Assembly (NCBI GenBank): GCA_021203205.1
Contig: JAJQBQ010000002.1
Span: forward strand, 8,653-72,652
DNA: 64,000 nucleotides
Direction: 5' to 3'
DNA from: Lachnospiraceae bacterium
GTDB lineage: Bacteria; Bacillota; Clostridia; Lachnospirales; Lachnospiraceae
Part shown: in pieces, positions 46,337 to 54,964 of the stretch
Numbering within the stretch: position 1 is the first letter of the stretch
How the letters are laid out: every line of letters starts with the position of its first letter
Program-made: the position numbers and the translations under genes
The notes under the pieces: model-generated
The model's database searches: none
The model's input: only the letters and a program-made list of their open reading frames with translations
What the model was told of the DNA's origin: nothing

Positions 46337-47981
46337 CTGTCCTTCCCCCCTTCTGCTGTGACTCATAAATTTCGCGGTAAATGGCATTGCTCTTAAGCAG
46401 CTCCTCGTGGGTGCCCACCGCGTTGATCAGGCCTCCATCCATCACGACGATGCGGTCCGCGTCCTGCACGGAGGTGATCCGCTGGGCGATAATGATCTTC
46501 GTGGTGGACGGAATGTAGTCCGCGAAAGCCTGGCGGATGCGGGCATCCGTGCGGCTGTCCACCGCGCTGGTAGAATCATCCAGTATCAGGATCTTCGGCT
46601 GCTTCAGCAGCGCTCTGGCGATACAGAGCCTCTGCTTCTGGCCGCCGGACAGGTTCGCACCGCCCTGCTCGATGTGGGTGTCGTACTTATCCGGCAGGTT
46701 TTCGATAAAGGAATCCGCCTGAGCCAGACGACAGACATCCCGGATCTCTTCATCCGTTGCGTCCGGATTGCCCCAGCGGAGGTTTTCCTTAATTGTCCCC
46801 GCAAACAGCAGGTTCTTCTGTAAGACGAAGGCCACCGCGTTTCGCAGCGCTTCCATATCATACCGCCGCACGTCCACGCCGGACACCCGGACGGAACCGC
46901 TGCTGACATCGTAAAGTCTGGCGATCAGCGACACCAGGGTCGACTTGCCTGAGCCGGTGCTGCCGACGATGCCGATGGTCTCCCCGGAGCGTATGTGCAG
47001 ATTAATGTCTTTGAGGCATTGCCGGTTCGGATCGCTTGCATAGTGGAAGCTCACATTCTGGAACTCGACCTCGCCGTCCGGCACATCCCGCACCGCATGT
47101 TCGATGGTATTCTGACTGGTCTTTTCATTTAATACCTCGCAGATACGCCGGGCAGATTCTCTGGACATCATCACCATGACGTAAATCATGGAAAGCATCA
47201 TCAAAGACATCAGGATCATGCCCGAGTAGGCGATCAGGTTTTGCAGGTCGCCCGTCGTCATGGATATCCCCATGGCGGCCACGCCGTTGTTCGAGCGGAC
47301 GATGGCTTTCGCGGAAAGCCAGGAAATCAGGATCAGGCAGATGTAAATCGCGCCCTGCATCATGGGGCTGTTGCAGGCCAGGATCTTCTCCGCTTTCGTG
47401 AAATCCTTCCGGATCTCGCCGGAGGCGTTCTTAAATTTCCCGCTCTCGTAGTCTTCCCGGACAAAGCCCTTGACCACGCGGATGCCGTGAAGATTTTCCC
47501 GCACGATCTGGTTCAGCTTGTCGTACTTGCGGAAGACGCGCTGGAAGATCGGGTGCGTGACCTTCGCCACCCAGAACAGGCCCAACCCAAGGATCGGGAT
47601 CACCACCACGTAAATCAGGCCGATCTTCCAGTTGATGGAAAAAGCCAGCACCAGAGCGCAGATCATGGAAACAGGGCTCTTCACCACCACGCGCAGGATC
47701 ATCTGGAAGGCCTGCTGCACGTTGTTCACGTCGGTGGTCATACGGGTGACCAGACTCTCTGTGGAAAAATGGTCGATATTTTCAAAGGAAAATGTCTGGA
47801 TGTGGGAGAACATCCCGTTCCTCAGATTTTTCGCCAGCCCCGCGCTGCCCTGCACCGAGATCCAGCCGCCGGCCGCGCCGAAGACAAAGCACAGCGCTGC
47901 GAGGATCAGCATGGCCACCGCGTAATGGTAAATCATGGACATACTGGCGTCCGAACCCTGCAGGGCATTCAGAGCTGTCAT
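46329..47981 (-). CDS. ABC exporter, fused membrane-ATPase subunit A, N-terminus missing
   Basis: 550 residues. The ATPase is complete: GSTGSGKSTL, NLSGGQKQRL, LILDDSTSAVDS (Asp replaces the catalytic Glu after Walker B, as in the degenerate site of heterodimers). The membrane part starts at what is normally the loop before helix 2; helix 1 and about 40-45 leading residues are absent. The ATG at 47981 has no good ribosome binding site, an in-frame TAA lies shortly upstream, and a TATAAT sits at 48014-48019. Either the 5' end was lost or a shortened protein is made. Confidence 0.8.
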   Translation of the reverse strand: MTALNALQGSDASMSMIYHYAVAMLILAALCFVFGAAGGWISVQGSAGLAKNLRNGMFSHIQTFSFENIDHFSTESLVTRMTTDVNNVQQAFQMILRVVVKSPVSMICALVLAFSINWKIGLIYVVVIPILGLGLFWVAKVTHPIFQRVFRKYDKLNQIVRENLHGIRVVKGFVREDYESGKFKNASGEIRKDFTKAEKILACNSPMMQGAIYICLILISWLSAKAIVRSNNGVAAMGISMTTGDLQNLIAYSGMILMSLMMLSMIYVMVMMSRESARRICEVLNEKTSQNTIEHAVRDVPDGEVEFQNVSFHYASDPNRQCLKDINLHIRSGETIGIVGSTGSGKSTLVSLIARLYDVSSGSVRVSGVDVRRYDMEALRNAVAFVLQKNLLFAGTIKENLRWGNPDATDEEIRDVCRLAQADSFIENLPDKYDTHIEQGGANLSGGQKQRLCIARALLKQPKILILDDSTSAVDSRTDARIRQAFADYIPSTTKIIIAQRITSVQDADRIVVMDGGLINAVGTHEELLKSNAIYREIYESQQKGGRTDE

Positions 47982-48108
47982 CTTATGGCTGTTTTTCCCG
48001 CCTGACAGCCTGTATTATAGGAGAATTTCGGTTGAAAGAGAAATGAATTTATGGTATTATCAATGACGAAATCGGGATAATCAGATAAACATTTTCCAAA
48101 CGATATTT

Positions 48109-48114
48109 TATAAT
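48109..48114 (+). promoter_or_regulatory. predicted -10 of the LysR gene
   Basis: TATAAT with TAAACA 17 bases upstream (48086-48091). A MITE-like start GGCACCACGGATCGCTCC follows at 48134-48151. Confidence 0.4.
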
Positions 48115-48200
48115 GTCGGGATGCAAAAGCCATGGCACCACGGATCGCTCCCGATATCACTGATGATTCGCATTGATACGTTAAAACAAGGAGATCTCAG

Positions 48201-49067
48201 ATGAACACACAGCAGCTGGAAACCTTCATACAGGTCGCCGAAAACCTGAATTTCGCCAGGGCCGCAGAAGTCCTGAACATGACACAGTCCGCCGTTTCCC
48301 GGCAAATCCACGCGCTGGAGGAGGAGCTCGGCACAAAGCTTCTTCTGCGCACCACCAGGACCGTAACGCTGACGCCCGCAGGGATCAGTTATCTGGAGGA
48401 TGCGAAAAAGGTGATGAATACGCTGCACATCGCCGAAGCCAAGATCCAGCATCACACGGAGACCAATATCCAGATCCTGACTATCGGTTGCGGAAACGAG
48501 GCGGAACTGGATTTCCTGTGCCGGGTCTTAAAAAAATGCCGGCAGCGGCTGCCTGAGGTTCACCCGTTTTTAAAGGTCATCCTGCACCGATCCATCCTGT
48601 CGCTCTTTTCCCACGGAGAGATCGACCTGCTCTTCGGCTTTCGCGAGGACATTCCCCTGCGAAGCGGCTTCGTTTACCGGGAGATCGCGCAGATCCCGCT
48701 CTGCGTCCTGATCTCAGAAACGCATCCGCTGGCCGAACGGGAGAGCATAGGGGAAGAGGAACTGGTTTCTGAAAATATCATTCTCTGCAGCGCCGTGCCT
48801 TCCAGAGCTTCTGAGGTGCAAAATCAGCTGGCTGTCCGCATCCCGCCGCAGAGTACCTACATCAGTGAAAACCTTCAGGCGGCGCTGTCGCTGGTTCGCG
48901 CCGGGTACGGGTTCACCATCCTCCCGGAGATCAATTTTGACAACGTTGAAATCAACTGTGTACCGCTGCAGAGCGCGGAGGCCGTGTCCTACGGGGTATT
49001 TTACCGCAGCGGGGCACTCTCGCCGCTGCTTTCGGAGTTTGTAGAGTTGATGAAAGAAACCATATGA
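48201..49067 (+). CDS. LysR-family transcriptional regulator
   Basis: 288 residues. The N-terminal winged HTH (MNTQQLETFIQVAENLNFARAAEVLNMTQSAVSRQIHALEEELG in outline) and TLTPAGISYLEDAKKV are typical; the rest is a periplasmic-binding-like effector domain. AAGGAG precedes the ATG. Divergent from the ABC exporter, which it may regulate; upstream of argJ but separated by a promoter. Confidence 0.9.
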   Translation: MNTQQLETFIQVAENLNFARAAEVLNMTQSAVSRQIHALEEELGTKLLLRTTRTVTLTPAGISYLEDAKKVMNTLHIAEAKIQHHTETNIQILTIGCGNEAELDFLCRVLKKCRQRLPEVHPFLKVILHRSILSLFSHGEIDLLFGFREDIPLRSGFVYREIAQIPLCVLISETHPLAERESIGEEELVSENIILCSAVPSRASEVQNQLAVRIPPQSTYISENLQAALSLVRAGYGFTILPEINFDNVEINCVPLQSAEAVSYGVFYRSGALSPLLSEFVELMKETI

Positions 49068-49094
49068 CTTGCCTAAAGTCCCTCTAAATTTATC

Positions 49095-49123
49095 TTGCTT
49101 TTGTGTTCCCGGTGTGCTACTAT
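49095..49123 (+). promoter_or_regulatory. predicted promoter of argJ
   Basis: TTGCTT and TACTAT with a 17-base spacer, 37 bases before the ATG. Confidence 0.55.
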
Positions 49124-49159
49124 GCCATGAATTGATCTTATAGAAATGAGGTACTCCCC

Positions 49160-50431
49160 ATGAAAGTTTTCCCATCTTCCACCGTTTCCTTAGCGGAACA
49201 CGAAGGTTTCACCTACACAGAGGGCGGCGTGTGCGCTGCCGAAGGTTTTCTTGCTAATGGCTTAAACTGCGGACTGAACCCGGATAAGGAGAAGAACGAT
49301 CTCGCCCTGCTCTACTCCACCACGCCCTGCGCCACGGCGGCGGTCTACACCACAAACAAGGTGCAGGGTGCGCCGATCCCGGTAACAAAACGTCATCTGG
49401 ACGAAACCGGCGGCATGTCCCGGGCCGTGATCGCGAATTCCAAAAACGCGAACACCTGCAACGCGGACGGCGAGGCGAAGGCCGAGGAGATGTGCCGGCT
49501 GGCTGCGGATGCGCTTGGACTTTCCCCGGAGGAAGTTCTGGTGGCCTCCACCGGTGTCATCGGGCAGATCCTCCCGATCGAGGCGATCCGAGGCGCCATC
49601 GCGTCCCTCGCGGCGGGGCTGAAACCGGACGGAAATAAAGAAGCCGCCTACGCGATCATGACCACGGACACGGTTAAAAAAGAAAATGCGGTCTCCTTCC
49701 GCCTGGGAGACACCGTCTGCCACCTGGGCGGCATGGCCAAGGGCAGCGGCATGATCCACCCGAACATGGCCACCACGCTGAATTTTATCACCACGGACGC
49801 GGCTATCTCCCCGGAGCTGCTGCAGTGCGCGCTGAGCAAGGTGGTGAAGACCACTTACAACTGCCTCAGCATCGACGGGGACACCTCCACCAATGACATG
49901 GTGCTGGTGATGGCCAACGGCCAGGCCGGGAATGAGTTTGTCACCTCCACGAGGGATCCGCGCTATCTCGTCATCGAGCAGGCGCTTGCCATCGTCATGG
50001 GGAATCTCACCCGCATGCTGGCAAAGGACGGCGAGGGCGCGACGAAACTTCTCACCTGCACCTGCTCTTCGGCGCCGGACGAAGACACCGCCATCATCGT
50101 GGCGAAGAGCGTCATCCGCTCGCCGCTGTTCAAGTGCGCCATCTTCGGCGAAGATGCCAACTGGGGCCGTGTGCTGTGCGCCATCGGCTACGCCGAGGCC
50201 GACTTTGCCATCGATAAGGTGGATGTGGATCTGGTCTCGGAGTTTGGACGCATCGCCGTGTGCAGGAATGGCTCCGGCGTGCCGTTCTCGGAGGAGACGG
50301 CGGCGAAGATTTTGAGTTCGGATGAAATCACTGTCGATGTGCGCTTAAACCAGGGCAAGGCTACAGGCACGGCCTGGGGATGTGATCTGACGTATGATTA
50401 TGTGAAGATCAACGGGGATTATCGAAGTTAA
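49160..50431 (+). CDS. argJ: bifunctional ornithine acetyltransferase / N-acetylglutamate synthase
   Basis: 423 residues. TNKVQGAPIPVTKRHL and ASTGVIGQILP are conserved, and KGSGMIHPNMATTLNF contains the self-cleavage site; Thr 205 becomes the nucleophile of the beta chain. GEDANWGRVLCAIGY and the C-terminal GCDLTYDYVKINGDYRS complete the fold. It recycles acetyl groups in arginine synthesis. No other arg genes are adjacent. Confidence 0.96.
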   Translation: MKVFPSSTVSLAEHEGFTYTEGGVCAAEGFLANGLNCGLNPDKEKNDLALLYSTTPCATAAVYTTNKVQGAPIPVTKRHLDETGGMSRAVIANSKNANTCNADGEAKAEEMCRLAADALGLSPEEVLVASTGVIGQILPIEAIRGAIASLAAGLKPDGNKEAAYAIMTTDTVKKENAVSFRLGDTVCHLGGMAKGSGMIHPNMATTLNFITTDAAISPELLQCALSKVVKTTYNCLSIDGDTSTNDMVLVMANGQAGNEFVTSTRDPRYLVIEQALAIVMGNLTRMLAKDGEGATKLLTCTCSSAPDEDTAIIVAKSVIRSPLFKCAIFGEDANWGRVLCAIGYAEADFAIDKVDVDLVSEFGRIAVCRNGSGVPFSEETAAKILSSDEITVDVRLNQGKATGTAWGCDLTYDYVKINGDYRS

Positions 50432-50494
50432 AGACACACAGGGAAAAGGAGCCATACCAGAGCAGCTGGAGGCTTACCCCTCTCCAAGGCAAAA

Positions 50495-50538
50495 ACGGCG
50501 GAGAAGTCTCATGACCTCTCCGCCGTTTTCTGATGACT
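50495..50538. repeat. conserved hairpin element, copy 1 (bidirectional terminator)
   Basis: CGGCGGAGA pairs with TCTCCGCCG around AGTCTCATGACC. Sits between convergent argJ and the cupin gene and has T-runs on both sides. The loop and TTTTCTGAT flank are identical to two other copies (54891, 58649). Confidence 0.75.
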
Positions 50539-50557
50539 CATTTCGCCTTCTGCTTTT

Positions 50558-50881
50558 TTACAAATAATCTTCTCTGGGCGGCGTGAACGCATCAATTACC
50601 TCACCGCCTTCCAACACGCGAAATGAATGGATCTCATTGCCGGGGATCGCGTAGGAATCGCCCGCTGTCAATTCATAGCTCTCATCCCCAATAGTCAACT
50701 CATATTTCCCTGAGATCACATAACCGCACTGCTCATGTGGATGTGTGTGGGGCGACGCATAGTTGCCCGCAACATAATTCATCTTTGTGATCTGCGATTT
50801 GGCGCCCACTGCGAGGGAGTCCAGGGAAACGCCCTTAAAAGTCTTTTTTACTGCATTTTCTTTTTTTACAACTGTTTTCAT
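50558..50881 (-). CDS. small cupin-domain protein
   Basis: 107 residues from ATG 50881 (AGGAG seven bases upstream). The cupin metal motif is PHTHPHEQCGYVISGKYELTI in outline, then PGNEIHSFRVLEGGEVIDAF. The three histidines and a glutamate/glutamine would bind one metal. Third gene of a MarR-GNAT-cupin operon. Substrate unknown. Confidence 0.85.
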   Translation of the reverse strand: MKTVVKKENAVKKTFKGVSLDSLAVGAKSQITKMNYVAGNYASPHTHPHEQCGYVISGKYELTIGDESYELTAGDSYAIPGNEIHSFRVLEGGEVIDAFTPPREDYL

Positions 50882-50900
50882 CGTGTCACTCCTAATTCCT

Positions 50901-51362
50901 TTATAAATCTGTTTTTTCAAACGCAATGTCTCCCCTGACATACTCATAGCTGTCCAGCTTAATTTCCTTAAACCCATATTTTTCGTAAATATGCAGCGCG
51001 GGTTTCAGACTGCTGTTGGAAATAATAAACAGCTTCTGTGCACCGTGGTCCTTTGCCCATTCCATGCTCGCCCGAAACACCGCACTTCCCGCGCCCCTGT
51101 GCGGGACATTTCGGTTCGACCCCAGTTTACAGATCTCCCAGGTCGTTCCCTCCATCGGTCTGGACATGCAGGTCGCAAGTGCGGTGTCATGATCCACCGC
51201 GAAGAAGATCATCGCTCCTCTTTGCATCTCCTCGTCAATTTTTTCAAATGTCCGAAGATCGTTTTCCTCCAGAAAACCAAAGTTGGAAACGATCCAGTCG
51301 GTGTTAAAGTCGATAAAATCCTGCCGGTAGCGTTCTTCAAATGGGATAATCTTCATACTCAT
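50901..51362 (-). CDS. GNAT-family N-acetyltransferase
   Basis: 153 residues. The acetyl-CoA region is GSNRNVPHRGAGSAVFRASMEWAKDHGAQKLFIISNSSLKPALHIYEKYGFKEI in outline (the usual R/Q-x-x-G-x-G/A reads PHRGAG). Overlaps the MarR gene by 4 bp and precedes the cupin gene. This MarR-linked GNAT type is common in Lachnospiraceae. Confidence 0.88.
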   Translation of the reverse strand: MSMKIIPFEERYRQDFIDFNTDWIVSNFGFLEENDLRTFEKIDEEMQRGAMIFFAVDHDTALATCMSRPMEGTTWEICKLGSNRNVPHRGAGSAVFRASMEWAKDHGAQKLFIISNSSLKPALHIYEKYGFKEIKLDSYEYVRGDIAFEKTDL

Positions 51363-51805
51363 TCTTCTCCTGCCCTCCTTCCGAGAACCGAAATCACTGT
51401 ATCAAGCGCTGCGGAAAGCTGATCACACTCTTCCTCGCCAAGATTCTTGATCTGGGCCAGGATCCGCTGGTTTGTGAGTTCGATCAAGCGCTCTGTTTCC
51501 GCATTCCCAAACTGCGTCAGGAAGAGATTCTCGACCCTTTTGTCGCTTCCGGTCCTGCTTTTCTCCACAAGCCCTTTTGCGCAAAATCGCCGCATGATCC
51601 TGCTGAGATAGCTCTTGTCAATATGAAGAGTTCTGACAATTTCGCTCTGCTGACATCCTCTGTGGCTCCATAGCTCAAAAAGGATCCTGGTTTCCGTTAC
51701 CGAATATGGGCTGCCAAGATAGTTTGAACTTAAGAGTTCCATCTGCACTGTGTAAAAACGGTTAAATTCTCTGATTTTACTGCACACTTCATTGTATTGC
51801 TTCAT
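51359..51805 (-). CDS. MarR-family transcriptional regulator
   Basis: 148 residues from ATG 51805 (AGGAG upstream). YSVTETRILFELWSHRGCQQSEIVRTLHIDKSYLSRIMRRFCAKGLVEK in outline is the winged HTH, and SGSDKR-like RTGSDKRVENLFLT the wing. It most likely represses its own operon through the palindrome at 51828-51879. Confidence 0.92.
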   Translation of the reverse strand: MKQYNEVCSKIREFNRFYTVQMELLSSNYLGSPYSVTETRILFELWSHRGCQQSEIVRTLHIDKSYLSRIMRRFCAKGLVEKSRTGSDKRVENLFLTQFGNAETERLIELTNQRILAQIKNLGEEECDQLSAALDTVISVLGRRAGEE

Positions 51806-51827
51806 CGCTGCTGCTCCTCTAAAAAAC

Positions 51828-51879
51828 GGTTGACAATGTCCACTTGTTAATATAACCCATTTTGTGGACAACGTCAACC
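51828..51879 (-). promoter_or_regulatory. promoter and paired operator of the MarR-GNAT-cupin operon
   Basis: Minus-strand TTGACG (51872-51877) and TATATT (51849-51854) with a 17-base spacer. Inverted copies of GTGGACAACGTCAACC at 51864-51879 and 51828-51843 (14 of 16 matching) overlap the -35 box and flank the -10 box, which fits dual MarR-type binding sites. Confidence 0.75.
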
Positions 51880-52002
51880 TTTTTTGATATTCTCTTTATA
51901 CCCCTTTTTGTATTCTTTTTTATGGCTTACCATAAAGCTACCTGATCGGCAGGCAATTTCCGGCCGTTCGTGATAAAACCTTCTCTTTCTATCCTTCATA
52001 TA

Positions 52003-52956
52003 TCATGATGCTAACGTCATATCATTTTTCCTTCTTCTTCCACAATATATCATAAAAACTGCCATCACCAACTCAACAGCGCACACCACCGCCGCAGTCA
52101 TGCTCGTCATATTCCGCCGAAAATTTTCCTGACCCTCTCCGCCAAACTGCGCGATCATGGCAGTCTCCAGGGCAAGCATGGTAACCATGGCAGTGGTCAG
52201 GTTGATGACCTTTACCGCCGACAGGACGGGGCTTTTGTATTTTCGGTAGCGGATCAGGTGCACGATGGCGCTGATCAGACTATAAAATGCCATCGCCGCC
52301 ATGGCGTAGATCAGCATCCCATCATAATGATAACTCTGTTTTTTGTATACAATGTACACGCATTCCGCGATCAGCACAACATTAAGCAGCAGAAGGATCC
52401 TTCCGCAGTTCCTGTATTTTTGCCACTCTCCCCGCGCATCTCTCCTGCCCCGCTTCGCCGCCAGATCATAGAGCAGTGACGATTTCATGGCCGTCAGGAG
52501 GAAATAATACCCGCCCAGATAAATAAACCATGCCGTATGGTTCAGCACACCCATCCCGATATTCGTAAATACATACAAGCCATTCAACAGCAGGCCCGGA
52601 GTCATGGTCACCATCGTGCGCAGGCGCACATCCTCCCGCCATTTTTTCCAGAAAGCATAGCTTTGCAGGCGCTTTCTTATCCGGCTAAACGCCCGCCCTG
52701 CTCCCGTGCATGAAATGACCAACGCATATGCCGACAGACAGTATATGGGAATTTCCAGTATGCTGAACGGTTCCATGCTCCTGCCATACAGGAAAAAAAT
52801 CAGCGCGGCAAAGGCCGGCACAGCGATGAGCGCCGTCAGCCATGCCGGAAGGAAAAAGATTTTTCTGCAGCAGTCACATATCCTTCTTTTCATCCCCTGT
52901 CGTCCTCTTCTTCCCCTATCGTTTTTCTTTTCGTCTCCCGCTGTTTCCCTTTTCAT
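52003..52956 (-). CDS. hypothetical membrane protein
   Basis: 317 residues, or 296 if the ATG at 52893 is used. Two strongly basic leading segments (MKRETAGDEKK..., MKRRICDCCRK) are followed by about eight hydrophobic helices. No family recognised. The first ATG shares ATGA with the end of the TetR gene, indicating coupling; both ATGs lie within a purine-rich repeat. Probably the target of the TetR regulator. Confidence 0.75.
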   Translation of the reverse strand: MKRETAGDEKKNDRGRRGRQGMKRRICDCCRKIFFLPAWLTALIAVPAFAALIFFLYGRSMEPFSILEIPIYCLSAYALVISCTGAGRAFSRIRKRLQSYAFWKKWREDVRLRTMVTMTPGLLLNGLYVFTNIGMGVLNHTAWFIYLGGYYFLLTAMKSSLLYDLAAKRGRRDARGEWQKYRNCGRILLLLNVVLIAECVYIVYKKQSYHYDGMLIYAMAAMAFYSLISAIVHLIRYRKYKSPVLSAVKVINLTTAMVTMLALETAMIAQFGGEGQENFRRNMTSMTAAVVCAVELVMAVFMIYCGRRRKNDMTLAS

Positions 52957-53005
52957 TCCCTGTCATCTTCCTTTTCATCCCCTGTTGTCTTCCTTTTCCT
53001 GTTCA
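52880..53005. repeat. purine-rich degenerate tandem repeat at the TetR-membrane gene junction
   Basis: On the minus strand the motif GATGAAAAGG.A.A..GACAGGG recurs about three to four times with a spacing near 21-40 bases. It encodes the Lys/Asp/Glu/Arg tail of the TetR protein and the basic head of the next protein. Confidence 0.5.
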
Positions 53006-53567
53006 CGCACATCATGATCAGTTCCACCATATCCTCGATATCCTTGTCGCAGTTATTCTTTACCCACAAATTCATCATGGCCAGAATACCTTCCAGATAA
53101 TAAGCGATCACATATTCCGTATCTTCCAACGCGATCCCGTGCCGCTGCATGACCGGGGCAAGAATGTCCCGCTTCAACATGTCCGTATACCTGTCCATGC
53201 CTATGGTGTGGCCGTTTTTCAGAGCCGCCTGGAATAATCTCCGGTTTTCCTTTATGGATGTAAGCCACGGGGTCAGGTACCTGGCATTGATGAAATACAG
53301 ATCCTTTTTATCCATGGCAGCGACATTCTGAACCTGCGCTTCCTCCTCGAAATAACCGGACATGGTATCCGAAATATATTCCGCGCTCTCCTCTAGCAGA
53401 TCGTTCATTGTCTCATAATGAAGATAAAATGTGGAGCGGTTCACGCCCGCTTTCGCGCAAATTTCCCTGACCGTGATATACTCAAAATCCTTCGTCTCAA
53501 GAATGTCAAGGAAGGCTTTCACCATTCGAACTGAGGTGTCATAATATTTACTTTCGAATTTGTTCAA
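52953..53567 (-). CDS. TetR-family transcriptional regulator
   Basis: 204 residues. The HTH is ITVREICAKAGVNRSTFYLHYETMNDLLEE in outline, in the type with a C-terminal TetR_C domain of Firmicutes. The last 15 residues are repetitive and charged. Overlaps the downstream membrane-protein gene by 4 bp. Confidence 0.9.
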   Translation of the reverse strand: MNKFESKYYDTSVRMVKAFLDILETKDFEYITVREICAKAGVNRSTFYLHYETMNDLLEESAEYISDTMSGYFEEEAQVQNVAAMDKKDLYFINARYLTPWLTSIKENRRLFQAALKNGHTIGMDRYTDMLKRDILAPVMQRHGIALEDTEYVIAYYLEGILAMMNLWVKNNCDKDIEDMVELIMMCVNRKRKTTGDEKEDDRE

Positions 53568-53756
53568 CTTTCATTACCTCCCCTGAGCATTCCTGTGACC
53601 GTCGGCATCGCCCGCGCCAGAAAGAACGGCCTTTCGCGACAAATCCCCCTGCCCGCGCTGCGGGAATCACCAGAGATACATCCGATTGCTTCGTACTATG
53701 CACTTACTCCGAAATAATCCGAAGTGTCGTGTCCTTTTCTTCCGGCATCCTTTGTA

Positions 53757-54116
53757 TCACTCTGCCGCCTCGCTGATCTCATTTGCAAGCCGGATGATAT
53801 CGCCGGCATATTTATCCATCCCACGCTTCTTCAGCGTTTTGTAAATCGGATAATTGATGCAAGCGCCTGCAATGCCGATGATACCGATAATGATACCACA
53901 GATAAAGCTCATTTGTGTACCATTTCCCAGCACTCCCATTGTGAGACACATGCCTGTTCCAAGCACCAGGGCGGATACCACCCCAAAGGTGTACGCAAAA
54001 ATATTGGCTCCGCTCTTTGCCCTGCGGTCCAGCTTCTTTAAGGCCACCACCTTTGATGCTTCCTTTACGGAATACTCGTTCGCGATCGACTCTGCATAAA
54101 TCTTGTCTGTGTTCAT
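53757..54116 (-). CDS. hypothetical membrane protein (two helices)
   Basis: 119 residues: a basic Lys-rich N-terminal helix (KEASKVVALKKLDRRAK), two membrane helices (about 40-60 and 68-88) and an amphipathic tail. Similar small proteins are common in Lachnospiraceae but unnamed as far as I can tell. Single gene. Confidence 0.7.
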   Translation of the reverse strand: MNTDKIYAESIANEYSVKEASKVVALKKLDRRAKSGANIFAYTFGVVSALVLGTGMCLTMGVLGNGTQMSFICGIIIGIIGIAGACINYPIYKTLKKRGMDKYAGDIIRLANEISEAAE

Positions 54117-54344
54117 GTTTCAAACCTCGCTTTCCTGTTTTTGGTTTAAGAATATTTGGGAAAAACCCTGTGCCATTTGATGCATTGATTTTACCACTCA
54201 CGAAATTTGAAATGAACGACACGTTTTCCAAAAAATGTCGGGTGTTACTTTCCTGCTGCGAGTTAATCAAGCAGGTGGACTCTTTCCCCTGCACGCTGCG
54301 CTTACGCGTAAGGCGAAAAGTTTCCTCTGCAATCCGTATGTAGT

Positions 54345-54373
54345 AAAAGCACCAGCTGGTGTAGCTGATGCTT
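54345..54373. repeat. dispersed AAAAGCA..GATGCT hairpin, copy 1
   Basis: AAAAGCACCA and TGATGCT around CTGGTGTAGC; the same hairpin with a near-identical loop occurs at 63371-63398. The rest of 54117-54522 shows no gene. Confidence 0.5.
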
Positions 54374-54522
54374 ACGTGAAAACTATTTCTTTATATCACC
54401 TCATATTTCGATTTTTGATAAGTCAGGCTGTCTTTTCGCCCGACTGCATCAAAGTATATCCGAAGTCACCCCTCCTGTACTCTAAAATACTTAGCATTTC
54501 AAGAAATATTATTTGTAATATT

Positions 54523-54880
54523 TTACTTTTTTACTATAATCCATTTTCCCTTTTTCCTCGATTCTTCATGTACCACAATATTTTCTTTCTGCAATTTTGA
54601 CAATATCCTCTTAATCGTTGCATCTGAAACTTCCAATGCTTCGCTGTATTTTTTTCGTGTCCATTCCAGATGAAGACGAATAACAGCCAGCAATTTTGAT
54701 TGAATATCAGCATTCTCGTCAAATTTCCAATCGTTTATTGGGTCTTCTGTAAATGTTGACATTTCTCCGTTATTTTTATTCATTAACTGCAAATACAAAT
54801 CACAGGCATTACACAAAACCATAACCCCGCCTGAAAACTCATATTTCGGAAGCGGGCCGCCATACTCTTCGCAGCCTCTA
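54523..54880 (-). pseudogene. C-terminal remnant of an AlbA_2/AAA_4-type ATP-binding protein
   Basis: The frame reads CEEYGGPLPKYEFSGGVMVL, close to the G-x-P-x-P-x-Y-E segment of AlbA_2/divergent-AAA proteins, then a C-terminal winged HTH (LEVSDATIKRILSKLQKENIV). The catalytic N-terminal part is missing; upstream the frame runs straight into the hairpin element at 54891-54930. Confidence 0.55.
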
Positions 54881-54890
54881 ACATGATTAA

Positions 54891-54932
54891 ATGCCGGAGA
54901 AGTCTCATGACCTCTCCGACATTTTCTGATCA
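54891..54932. repeat. conserved hairpin element, copy 2
   Basis: GCCGGAGAAGTCTCATGACC and TCTCCGACATTTTCTGAT; shares 20 identical core bases with copies 1 and 3 and a longer match (AACAT.ATTA.AATG) with copy 3. Confidence 0.75.
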
Positions 54933-54964
54933 CTCATCGAAACAAACCTTTGTCCCGGCTTTCC

